Shown in pieces: positions 56,620 through 64,000 of a DNA stretch of 64,000 bases. Source of the stretch: Verrucomicrobiota bacterium. GTDB taxonomy: Bacteria > Verrucomicrobiota > Verrucomicrobiia > Chthoniobacterales > Terrimicrobiaceae. Made by a program: the position numbers and the translations under genes. Below the pieces are notes generated by a model. The model had not been told where the DNA came from and did no database searches. It saw only the letters and a list, made by a program, of their open reading frames with translations. The DNA lies in the NCBI GenBank assembly GCA_026398255.1, contig JAPLTG010000032.1, forward strand, positions 1 through 64,000. The letters run 5' to 3'. Numbering within the stretch: position 1 is the stretch's first letter; the number at the start of each line of letters is the position of its first letter.

Positions 56620-57405
56620 ATGCCATTAACCATGCCAGCTCCGGCCGACCCAAATATCTTGTTGGACGGAAGCTCCGGCGAGGCTCTGGTTTTGCGCCGG
56701 GCTTCCAACGAGCTGAATGCGGAATTGACCCCGGGGCTCATTCACGATGTGAACAATGTTCTCACCGGAATTTATTTTAATCTCGAGACCTGCCAGGAAT
56801 TGGTCGGCAGCGACGGAGGCGCTGGCAAAGCGCTTCAGGAAATCAGCCAAGGCGTCGAGCGCATCAAGGAGGTCCTTTCCCGGGCTACTCAGATCCACCT
56901 CAATGTCCAAGAGCACGAAACGACCTACCATGACTTGGAGGTGCTAGCGGCTTCGGAACTCGACCTGCTGCGTCTGGTATTTCCCAGAACGGCCAAAATC
57001 CAATTTCAACCTCCCGAATCCGCGATTCATGTGCGGGTGGCTGAGTTTCCCTTTCGCGTGGCGTTGCTCGCCATCGCCACAAGGCTTCGTCCTTTTGTTC
57101 CAACCGGCCGGATCGAAATTCCAGTTTCCGTTTTAACCACTTCCCGTCTTTTGGAAATTGCCACGAAACTCGGCAAAGAGGTTCCTCCGCATTCGGTCGC
57201 GGTTTCCTTTCATCTGCCCTGCGCCATCGACTCCGTCACGGAAATCGATAGCTACCCGGCGGGTGGCGGAGTCGCTGATATTTCCCTCGCGAAAGCGGAA
57301 AACATTCTTTCCGGAATCGGAGGGCGGCTACTCTTCTGGAACAACCCCGCCGCCGAGGAATGCCATGTGCTTCTTGTCCTTCCCTCTTGCGACCTCAACG
57401 AATAA
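56620..57405 (+). CDS. ChpT-like histidine phosphotransferase (degenerate kinase)
   Basis: A 261-residue soluble protein. Residues 33-90 form a kinase-type dimerisation helix with a candidate phospho-His in LIHDVNNVLTGIYFN. The second half has the strand and helix pattern of an ATPase domain (FRVALLAIATRLRPF; GGVADISLAKAENIL) but no N box, DxGxG or GxG motifs. This architecture is that of ChpT: a dimer that passes phosphate between receivers without ATP. It stands 15 bases upstream of a receiver-output gene, which fits that idea. It could also be an inactive kinase. Confidence 0.6.
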   Translation: MPLTMPAPADPNILLDGSSGEALVLRRASNELNAELTPGLIHDVNNVLTGIYFNLETCQELVGSDGGAGKALQEISQGVERIKEVLSRATQIHLNVQEHETTYHDLEVLAASELDLLRLVFPRTAKIQFQPPESAIHVRVAEFPFRVALLAIATRLRPFVPTGRIEIPVSVLTTSRLLEIATKLGKEVPPHSVAVSFHLPCAIDSVTEIDSYPAGGGVADISLAKAENILSGIGGRLLFWNNPAAEECHVLLVLPSCDLNE

Positions 57406-57420
57406 AAAACCACCAATCCC

Positions 57421-58680
57421 GTGAACACAAACCCTCCATCCATTTTATCGATCGATGATGACCCTCTCATCTTGAAGGTCCTCGAGGATCTGGTCACCCG
57501 ATCCGGTTATCAGTCCGTCACCACCACAAATTCCGACGAGGCCCTGCGCTACGCTCTGGATAGAAAATTCGCCGTGGTGATTGCGGACCACAACATGCCG
57601 GACATGCTGGGCGCCGACCTCCTGCACCGATTTGCACAAATCCAGCCCTCCTCCTCGCGCATTCTCATCACAGGAATCAAGTCCCTCGATGTGGTGACGG
57701 CCGCCGTAAACAGCGGCGAAATTTTCCGATTCGTGACCAAGCCTTGGATTTCCGCCGAGATGATGGCCACGCTCCACAACGCCGTTCAGCGTCATGAACT
57801 CATCGAAACCAATCGCTCGTTGGAACGAACGACTCTCGATCTCAACCAAAAACTCTCCGAAGCCAACACCCGGCTTGAGAAACAGCTCCGGGAACTCGAA
57901 GCCGGAAAGCGGGAACTCGACTTCTCCCACGAGGCGCTAAAAACAAATTTCAGCCGCTCGCTGGAACTCTGTCAGCGCATTCTCACGACCTTCAACCCAC
58001 TTCTCGGCGAGCAGGCCAAAGCGGCTCTGAAAATCGCGCAGATCATGGCCGAGACGCATTATTTCGACGAAGAGCAGAAACATGTGCTCGAGGTCAGCGC
58101 TCGCCTCTATGACATCGGCCTCGCGGCGATTCCTTCGGGCTTCATGATGGCGGTCCAGAACGATCTCGATGACTCGCCGCCGGAGATGAAAACCATTTTT
58201 CAAAACCACACGATCCATGGGCAAACCCTCGCCTCGTTCGTTGATTTGCTGAAGCCCGTGGGCGATACGATCCGGGCTCATCACGAGCGTTTTGACGGCA
58301 AGGGTTTTCCTGATGGCCTCGCCGGCGAGATGATTCCCTGGCCCGCCCGTTGCCTCGCCGTCGTGGTTTACTATGTCACATGTGGTCTGCCCCACGAGCA
58401 GGCTGTGGATCGGATTCTTGAGCAGTCCGGATCGGCGTTCGACCCCGATGCCACCAGACTCTTTCTGCGTTGTGCCCAAGCGACGACGCTGCCGAGGCTC
58501 GTGCGTGAGGTCATGGTCGATGAACTCGATATCGGCATGCAACTCGCCAGCGGCATTTACAGCCCGACCGGCGTTTTGCTCGTCGCGGAGGGATACCACC
58601 TCGACGAAAGCACGATTAAAAAAATCCGGAACTACAACTCAAGTTCCTCGCTCCTCCGTCAGTTGCTCGTTTATTGCTGA
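57421..58680 (+). CDS. Response regulator with degenerate HD-GYP output domain (RpfG-like)
   Basis: A 419-residue protein starting at GTG. The receiver domain has D12-D14, phospho-acceptor D56 (IADHNMPD) and K107 (VTKPW). A coiled linker covers residues 120-180. The output domain resembles HD-GYP phosphodiesterases, but the first metal pair H-D reads Y230-D231 (ARLYDIGLAAIP, normally HDIGK). The Lys is Leu and GYP is GFP (HHERFDGKGFPDGL), while the HH pairs at 263/266 and 287/288 are kept. c-di-GMP hydrolysis is therefore doubtful. A last 60-residue segment (GMQLASGIYSPTGVLLVAEG) resembles the C terminus of RpfG relatives. Confidence 0.85.
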   Translation: MNTNPPSILSIDDDPLILKVLEDLVTRSGYQSVTTTNSDEALRYALDRKFAVVIADHNMPDMLGADLLHRFAQIQPSSSRILITGIKSLDVVTAAVNSGEIFRFVTKPWISAEMMATLHNAVQRHELIETNRSLERTTLDLNQKLSEANTRLEKQLRELEAGKRELDFSHEALKTNFSRSLELCQRILTTFNPLLGEQAKAALKIAQIMAETHYFDEEQKHVLEVSARLYDIGLAAIPSGFMMAVQNDLDDSPPEMKTIFQNHTIHGQTLASFVDLLKPVGDTIRAHHERFDGKGFPDGLAGEMIPWPARCLAVVVYYVTCGLPHEQAVDRILEQSGSAFDPDATRLFLRCAQATTLPRLVREVMVDELDIGMQLASGIYSPTGVLLVAEGYHLDESTIKKIRNYNSSSSLLRQLLVYC

Positions 58681-58685
58681 GACCC

Positions 58686-60278
58686 TCAGTTCGCTAAAAG
58701 TGACCCGACGCGGGTGATGAGCTCACCAACGGCGAAGGGTTTTTTAAGGAATGCGTAGCCGGAATAGGCTGCAATGCCTTGCTGCTCGGGGTAGCCGGAA
58801 ACCAGAAGAATGGAGGCGTGCGGTTGTTTTTTGGAAAACACCTTGGCCAGTTCCAGTCCTCCCAAGCGGGGCATAACCATGTCGGCGATCAATAGGTCCG
58901 GCAACAAATCGGGATTCTGCTCGAGAATATTCAAAGCCTCCTCGCCATCGACGGCTTCGAGGACATGGTGGCCGAGGCGAGCGAGAACTGTTTTGGTGAA
59001 TTGCCGTAAAGATGAGTCGTCCTCAACGAGCAGAATGGTCGCAGCTTTCGATGCGCGCTTCGGCGTGGCGTCGTGCGGCGTCGGGGCAATGCCCTCGGTG
59101 ACGCTCGGGAAGTAGATATTGATTCGAGCCTTACCTCCCTCGGTATGGACAAACAGGAGACCTTCGTTTTGCTCGATAACGGCACGCGCCGCCGACACGC
59201 TTCGATTTTTTTCGAGATTGCGAGCGGGAGATTTTGTTGATCCCGGCTTCAAAGCAAGGCTGATGCGGACATAACTTCCGGCAGGCAGAACATGATCCCC
59301 AAAATGAGTGGCCTCGCCGTGCGCCTCGTTGGTTGGGGTGATGAGAACCTCCCCGCCTTCGACCATCGCTTCGCGGCAAGCCACGGCGAGATTGATAAAA
59401 GCCTGCTCGATCTGGCTGCGGTCGGCTTGCACAGCCCACAGGCCTTTCGAGGCATCGATTTTCAAGACGATTTTTTCGCCATGAAGCCGGTCGAGCATTT
59501 TCACCAACTCTTGGAGAAGTTCGCTGAGTTGCAGGGATCCCTTGCGCGTGGCGGGGGGCTTGCTGAATGCGAGCAGTTGGTTGGTGAGCGACGAGGCGCG
59601 CATGGCCGCTTTCTCAATCTCGCCTAGAAATCCAAGCCGCTCCTCGTTGTCTCCAGACTCTTCCATGAGGATTTGGGCGTAGCCAATCACCACGGAAAGC
59701 ATGTTGTTAAAATCATGGGCGACGCCGCCGGTCAGTTGGCTGAACGCCTCGACTCGCTGGGATTTTCGCACGCGGGATTCCAAATCCCGGAGATGCGAAA
59801 CATCCGACATCATCGAGGAAAGAACCGGATGCGCGCCTTGGGAGGGATCGATGAAGTAGCCGCGCTCCAGGAGGAGCGTGTGTTTGTCGCCGCGTTTTCG
59901 AATCCTGTATTCGATTTCAAAAGGGCCGCCTTCGGCGAGCACGCGCTGGATTTCCTTGCGATACTCGGCGCGATCGTCGGCATGAATCAGCAGAACCCAT
60001 TTCTCAAAACTTCCCATCAGCTCGTGAGGAAAAATTCCGAGGATTGACTCCGCTGCGCCGCAGTAAAGGGCTTCGTCAGCCGAGGTGTCCCACTCCCGCA
60101 GAATCAATCCCGTGGCTTCCACGGTGCCCTCCACGCGAAGACGGGATTGGCGCAACGAACGCAACTCAGAGTCCAAGGCGGAGATTTTATCCGCGTTAGG
60201 AAAAACATTTGCAGCGGGCTCTGTGGTGGACTTTTTCACAGTGAAAAACTGGATCACACTAAACCTGCAGCCGATCAC
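58686..60278 (-). CDS. PAS hybrid histidine kinase with degraded ATP-binding domain and C-terminal receiver
   Basis: A 530-residue protein; GTG start at 60278, with a later GTG at 60239 possible. A PAS domain (residues 55-160) is followed by an H box with H188 in GGVAHDFNNMLSVVIGY. The N box, normally NLAxNARDAM, reads NLAVACREAM and lacks the metal-binding Asn. The expected DTGxGM and GTGLGL boxes are missing. The receiver at the C terminus is intact: LVEDDSSLRQF, ADMVMPRLGG, FLKKPF. It is likely a phosphatase, scaffold or receiver-only component. It converges with the RpfG-like gene, six bases from its stop. Confidence 0.85.
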   Translation of the reverse strand: MIGCRFSVIQFFTVKKSTTEPAANVFPNADKISALDSELRSLRQSRLRVEGTVEATGLILREWDTSADEALYCGAAESILGIFPHELMGSFEKWVLLIHADDRAEYRKEIQRVLAEGGPFEIEYRIRKRGDKHTLLLERGYFIDPSQGAHPVLSSMMSDVSHLRDLESRVRKSQRVEAFSQLTGGVAHDFNNMLSVVIGYAQILMEESGDNEERLGFLGEIEKAAMRASSLTNQLLAFSKPPATRKGSLQLSELLQELVKMLDRLHGEKIVLKIDASKGLWAVQADRSQIEQAFINLAVACREAMVEGGEVLITPTNEAHGEATHFGDHVLPAGSYVRISLALKPGSTKSPARNLEKNRSVSAARAVIEQNEGLLFVHTEGGKARINIYFPSVTEGIAPTPHDATPKRASKAATILLVEDDSSLRQFTKTVLARLGHHVLEAVDGEEALNILEQNPDLLPDLLIADMVMPRLGGLELAKVFSKKQPHASILLVSGYPEQQGIAAYSGYAFLKKPFAVGELITRVGSLLAN

Positions 60279-60289
60279 TGCAAAAGGTC

Positions 60290-61957
60290 TTATTTTACGC
60301 CAAGGAGCGTTCGTGCGTGTTTTTTTGCGGTGTCGGCGGGGCCGCCGAGCATGCGTGCAATTTCGGTGATGCGTCCGGCAGCGTGGGTTCCCTCCAAGAG
60401 AGTCCGTGTGCGTGTGCCGTCACTTTCCTTGCTAACAATGAACTGGGACTCCGCCGAGGCCGCGACCTGGGGAAGGTGGGTGATGCAAAAGACCTGATGA
60501 CTTGTCGAAAGCTCCTTCATTTTCAGGCCCACCTTGGCGCCGATCTCTCCGCCGACATTGGCGTCAATCTCATCAAAAATCAAAATCGGCACGCTGTCCT
60601 GCGCAGCGAGAGAGGTTTTCAGCGCGAGCATCACACGAGAGATTTCTCCGCTGGAGGCAATGGCACGGAGGGGCCGTTCGGGTTCACCCGGATTCGGCGA
60701 AAAAAGAAATTCGATGTGCTCGTATCCTTCGGGCGAGGGGGCCGCCAAATCCTCGAAGGCCATACTGAATCCAGCCTGAGTGAAACCGAGGTCCGAGAGG
60801 TGGCGTCGAACGAGCGTCTCGAGTTTCGGTGCTGCTTTGCGACGGGCTTGGGAGAGTTTTTTTCCAGCTGCCTCGAGGGTCTTTTTTGCAGTTTCAATCT
60901 CGCCATCAAGCATGGCTCCGCGTTCTTCGCGATTTTTGAGAGAGGCGAGTTTTTGGGAGGCTTCGAGGCCAAATGCTAGGATCGCCTCCACGCTTGTGCC
61001 GTATTTGCGCTTCAGATTTTGGATGGTGTCGAGCCGGGCTTCGATATCAGCGAGTGCCCGGGGATCCGTATCGACGCTGTTCTGGTAGTGATCGATCTCC
61101 CGCGAGAGGTCTTGGAGGGACTCAAAAATTCCCGCAGCTGCTAGGGCAATCGATTCAGCCTCGGGATCAAGACGGCAGAGTTCCTTGGCAAGCCGCCCGA
61201 CATCTCCCCAGCGCGAGGTGATCGAATCCTCGGACTCAGTCAAAATTCCGGAGAGTTCCGCGCAAACTTCACCGAGGCGGTGCGAATTGGAAGTTGATCG
61301 TTGGCGGCTCACGAGACTCTCCTCTTCCCCGGACTTCAGTGCGGCGCCGTCGATCTCCTGAGTTTGGTGATTCAATAAATCCAACTCCCGAGCCAAAGCC
61401 TCGGCGTTTTCCACGAGGCGGCGTTGCTCGTTTTCGAGATCGATCCAACGGCGTCGCGATTCGGTAAACTCGCTCCGGATTTTTTCCGAACCCGCAAACG
61501 AATCGAGAACCCGCATCTGCTGTTCGCGGGAGAAAAGACTCTGGTGATCATGCGGCCCGTGGAGATCGACCAAGGAAATTCCCAGATCGCGCAAAAGGGC
61601 GAGGGTGCAGGGCGAACCATTTACGAATTGCTTTCCACCCCCCTCGGCAAGAACCGTGCGCTTGATGATGAGGGCTCCGTCTTCGCAGGGTTCAGCTCCG
61701 GCGGATTCGAGAATGGCATGGAGTGGCGATCCGGCATTGATTTGGAAGAGACCTTCCACAGCGCAGGATGCTGCTCCGCTGCGAACGAGGGTTCGGTCTG
61801 CTCGATCCCCGAGGAGAAGTTTCACAGCGCCGAGGATGATGGATTTTCCCGCTCCAGTTTCTCCGGTGATGGCGACAAAACCTGCGGGGGGTTCCCAAAG
61901 CAGATCCTCGACCAGTGCGAGGTTGCGGATGCGTAGAGATGCCAGCGTTGCGGACAT
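60290..61957 (-). CDS. recN: DNA repair protein RecN
   Basis: A 555-residue SMC-like ATPase for double-strand break repair. Walker A is GETGAGKSIILGAV at residue 31, then a coiled coil from about 150 to 350 and the C-terminal ATPase with IASSGEISRVMLALKT, Walker B ILIFDEIDANVGGEIG and CITHLPQVAAS. RIRNLALVEDLLWE at the start is the RecN signature. Length is standard. The ATG lies 39 bases from the ATG of the divergent hydrolase. Confidence 0.95.
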   Translation of the reverse strand: MSATLASLRIRNLALVEDLLWEPPAGFVAITGETGAGKSIILGAVKLLLGDRADRTLVRSGAASCAVEGLFQINAGSPLHAILESAGAEPCEDGALIIKRTVLAEGGGKQFVNGSPCTLALLRDLGISLVDLHGPHDHQSLFSREQQMRVLDSFAGSEKIRSEFTESRRRWIDLENEQRRLVENAEALARELDLLNHQTQEIDGAALKSGEEESLVSRQRSTSNSHRLGEVCAELSGILTESEDSITSRWGDVGRLAKELCRLDPEAESIALAAAGIFESLQDLSREIDHYQNSVDTDPRALADIEARLDTIQNLKRKYGTSVEAILAFGLEASQKLASLKNREERGAMLDGEIETAKKTLEAAGKKLSQARRKAAPKLETLVRRHLSDLGFTQAGFSMAFEDLAAPSPEGYEHIEFLFSPNPGEPERPLRAIASSGEISRVMLALKTSLAAQDSVPILIFDEIDANVGGEIGAKVGLKMKELSTSHQVFCITHLPQVAASAESQFIVSKESDGTRTRTLLEGTHAAGRITEIARMLGGPADTAKKHARTLLGVK

Positions 61958-61995
61958 CCGGAAACTATGCCACCCTCCAGCCCCGTTTCCAAGCG

Positions 61996-62778
61996 ATGGA
62001 AAATTTTCAAATCACATTTCTCGGCACGGGCACATCGCACGGCATTCCAGTGATTGGCTGCGAGTGCGCCGTTTGCAAATCCAGTGACCCGCGCGATAAG
62101 CGACTCCGCACCGCGATCCATATCCAAATGCCCTCGCTGTCCATCGCCGTGGATACGACCCCCGACTTTCGCACCCAATGCCTGCGCGAGGACATCACGC
62201 GCCTCGATGCCGTCCTCTACACCCACTCGCATGTGGACCACATTTTGGGATTCGATGATCTGCGTCGTTTTTGCGAACTCGAAAACAAGGCGATTCCCGT
62301 GCACGGATCGCACGAGACCCTCACCAGCCTCAAACGCGTTTTTCAATACGCTTTCGACGGTTCCGCTCGCTATCCGAACTATGTCCGCCCGGATCCCGTC
62401 ACGATGAGCGGAAAGTTTGCGATGGACGGCTTCGACATCATCCCGGTCGATTTGCCGCACGGTCGGATGGTCACGAATGGATTGGTCTTCGAAAAAAATG
62501 GCCGTCGCCTTTTTGCCTACTTCACCGATTGCCAGTCCGTGCCACCCGAGGCGGAAGAGGCCGCGCGGGGCGTCGAGGTTTTGGTCATCGATGCCTTGCG
62601 CCACACCGCCCACTCGACTCATCTCACGGTTCAAGGTGCGCTGGAGGCGGCACGGCGCATCGGAGCGCGCCAGACCTGGTTTATCCACATGTGCCACGAA
62701 CTCGGTCACGCTGCGACCGAGGCGGACCTGCCTCCGTATGTGCGGTTGGCCTACGATGGTCTGAGAATCCATGTTTAA
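61996..62778 (+). CDS. Metallo-beta-lactamase-fold hydrolase (PhnP-like)
   Basis: A 260-residue enzyme. Metal ligands are in YTHSHVDHILGFDDLRRFC (HxHxDH), then D/H residues in DLPHGRM, FTDCQSV and IDALRHTAHSTHL, with a final His in MCHELGH. The N terminus FLGTGTSHGIPVIGCECAVC contains the Cys ligands typical of PhnP-like phosphoribosyl cyclic phosphodiesterases. Substrate unknown; a cyclic nucleotide or phosphodiester is likely. The start at 61996 is chosen because the longer frame to 61915 overlaps recN. Confidence 0.9.
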   Translation: MENFQITFLGTGTSHGIPVIGCECAVCKSSDPRDKRLRTAIHIQMPSLSIAVDTTPDFRTQCLREDITRLDAVLYTHSHVDHILGFDDLRRFCELENKAIPVHGSHETLTSLKRVFQYAFDGSARYPNYVRPDPVTMSGKFAMDGFDIIPVDLPHGRMVTNGLVFEKNGRRLFAYFTDCQSVPPEAEEAARGVEVLVIDALRHTAHSTHLTVQGALEAARRIGARQTWFIHMCHELGHAATEADLPPYVRLAYDGLRIHV

Positions 62779-64000
62779 GCTCGCTGCTGGGTTTGTGGTG
62801 TTTCTCGCGCTGTGGGTGCCCACTGCTTTGGCCAAAGACCGACTCGCCTCCGCGACATTGGTTGTATTCAACTCCAACGACCCCGAGTCGGCGGAACTAG
62901 CACGCTACTATGCCTCGAAGCGATCGATCCCTGCCGCGCAGGTGATTGGCTTCGACCTCCCCGCTGGCGAGGAAATCACGCGGGAGGTTTTCAACCGCAA
63001 AATCGCCGATCCGCTCCGGAATCAACTCATCGAAAAGGGATGGTGGTTGGTCCGCCAACTTCCGGATGGCACCACGAGGGTTTTCGATACGCGCATCAGA
63101 TTCTTGGCTCTCATGCGGGGGGTTCCCCTGAAAATATCCTCGGATCCCTCCATTGAGCTCCCTCCGCCGATGGAGGGCATTCCGCCCGAGGTTTCAGGTC
63201 GCAACGATGCGAGTGTGGATAGCGAACTGGCTGCGATGGGATTGCCTGACTTTGTTCCCGGTGGGCTGATTCCCAATCCGTATTTTGGCCGTTTCACACC
63301 GATCCTTGAGGAGTCGGTTTCTCCGGGCCTTCTGCTTCCCTCGAGGCTCGATGCGCCAACGGCCGCGATGGTTCGGAAGATGATCGATGACTCGATCGCC
63401 ACCGAAAAAGAGGGCCTCTGGGGGTGGGCTTATGTGGATGGGCGCGATATCTCTAGCGGGGCGTATATAGAGGGGGATAACTGGATGCGCAAACTCGTCG
63501 AGATCCTCCGTCAGTCGGGAATCCCCACCATTTTTGATAATCTCCCCGAGACATTTCAGGAAAATTTCCCCATCACCGACGCAGCGGTTTATTTCGGTTG
63601 GTATGCCGGCGACATCAATGGCCCCTTTCTCCAAGAGGATTTTCGATTTCGACCCGGCGCTGTGGCGGTGCATCTCCACTCGTTCAGTGCGTCCTCGCTG
63701 AGAAGCTCTGCGAACCACTGGTGTGGTCCGCTCATCGCCCGAGGAGCCGCAGCCACACTCGGAAATGTGTATGAACCCTATCTCCCATTCACGGCGAATC
63801 TGGATGTCTTCCAAGATCGCTTGCTGGCTGGCGTGACCCTTGCCGAGGCCGGCTGGATGTCTCAGCGCGCGATCTCATGGATGGGAGTCGTCATCGGCGA
63901 TCCGCTCTATAAGCCTTATCAAGCATGGAATCAGTTTTCCGATCCGCGCAGTCGGCAAGAGAATCCCTTCCGTCGCTTTCGCAGCATCACACGCTCCTCA
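62771..64000 (+). CDS. TIGR03790-family secreted protein (cut by window edge)
   Basis: 410 codons from the ATG at 62771, which overlaps the end of the hydrolase by eight bases, to the right edge without a stop. Signal peptide KLAAGFVVFLALWVPTALA. The pattern ATLVVFNSNDPESAELARYY followed by ASKRSIPAAQVIGFDLP, then IRFLALMRGVPLKI, and later FGWYAGDING and VAVHLHSFSAS, is that of TIGR03790, a verrucomicrobial and planctomycete family of unknown role. The C terminus is missing. Confidence 0.85.
   Translation, partial: MFKLAAGFVVFLALWVPTALAKDRLASATLVVFNSNDPESAELARYYASKRSIPAAQVIGFDLPAGEEITREVFNRKIADPLRNQLIEKGWWLVRQLPDGTTRVFDTRIRFLALMRGVPLKISSDPSIELPPPMEGIPPEVSGRNDASVDSELAAMGLPDFVPGGLIPNPYFGRFTPILEESVSPGLLLPSRLDAPTAAMVRKMIDDSIATEKEGLWGWAYVDGRDISSGAYIEGDNWMRKLVEILRQSGIPTIFDNLPETFQENFPITDAAVYFGWYAGDINGPFLQEDFRFRPGAVAVHLHSFSASSLRSSANHWCGPLIARGAAATLGNVYEPYLPFTANLDVFQDRLLAGVTLAEAGWMSQRAISWMGVVIGDPLYKPYQAWNQFSDPRSRQENPFRRFRSITRSS

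Overview
The window is a GC-rich bacterial chromosome segment, most likely from the phylum Verrucomicrobiota. Pointers are the PEP-CTERM autotransporter-type repeat protein, the DUF4912 protein, the TIGR03790-type protein at the right edge, an HprK/HPr pair inside a lipopolysaccharide (LPS) cluster, and intergenic palindromes that read partly as protein (GAWASRPH). The cell is Gram-negative: it has KdsA, LptA/B/C/G, outer-membrane lipoproteins, ExbB/ExbD and a YdbH-type intermembrane bridge. No rRNA operon, complete prophage or CRISPR array is visible. There are two tRNAs, Ser(CGA) and Cys(GCA). Taxonomy is inferred from gene families only.

Layout. 1-3 kb: a NarL-type response regulator (cut by the edge), its PAS histidine kinase and an unknown gene, all on the minus strand. 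3-4.4 kb: a small ORF and cfa. 4.4-13.3 kb: a tightly packed five-gene exopolysaccharide locus (BcsB-like, DUF2334, NfrA-like, NfrB-like, WecB), the counterpart of the c-di-GMP-controlled NfrA/NfrB/WecB system known as the phage N4 receptor of E. coli. 13.28-15.90 kb: a small degraded island bounded by a 15-bp direct repeat of the 3' end of tRNA-Ser(CGA). It holds a PEGA-like fragment, a Fic protein with a probable operator, a possible group II intron fragment and a broken IS1182-type transposase.

16-25 kb: phosphodiester glycosidase, acs, a RelE-like ORF, an exbB-exbD-TPR operon, nadA and a HAD phosphatase. 25-34.5 kb: rhomboid-like protein, RluD, Ser/Thr kinase, then an envelope run lptG-hyp-dusB-kdsA-lptC-lptA-lptB-hprK-HPr ending in a terminator. 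34.5-41 kb: clpB, sthA (minus strand), hisB-hisH-hisA and mscL. 41-45.5 kb: repeat-rich spacer, tRNA-Cys, then a minus-strand unit with an NTF2-like secreted protein, YdbH, and a lipoprotein that looks like YnbE fused to YdbL.

45.5-50.2 kb: a giant PEP-CTERM beta-strand-repeat protein. 50.3-55.6 kb: a small unknown gene, a DUF4912 protein with Ser-Ser-Trp repeats, a XerC-type recombinase, a TPR protein and a lipoprotein. 55.8-60.3 kb: a lipoprotein and a signalling module (ChpT-like phosphotransferase, REC plus degenerate HD-GYP, hybrid kinase with a degraded ATP-binding domain). 60.3-64 kb: recN, a metallo-beta-lactamase-fold hydrolase and a TIGR03790 protein cut by the edge.

The strongest leads are the c-di-GMP-type glycan locus with two extra periplasmic partners, the YnbE-YdbL fusion, and the tRNA-bounded island.
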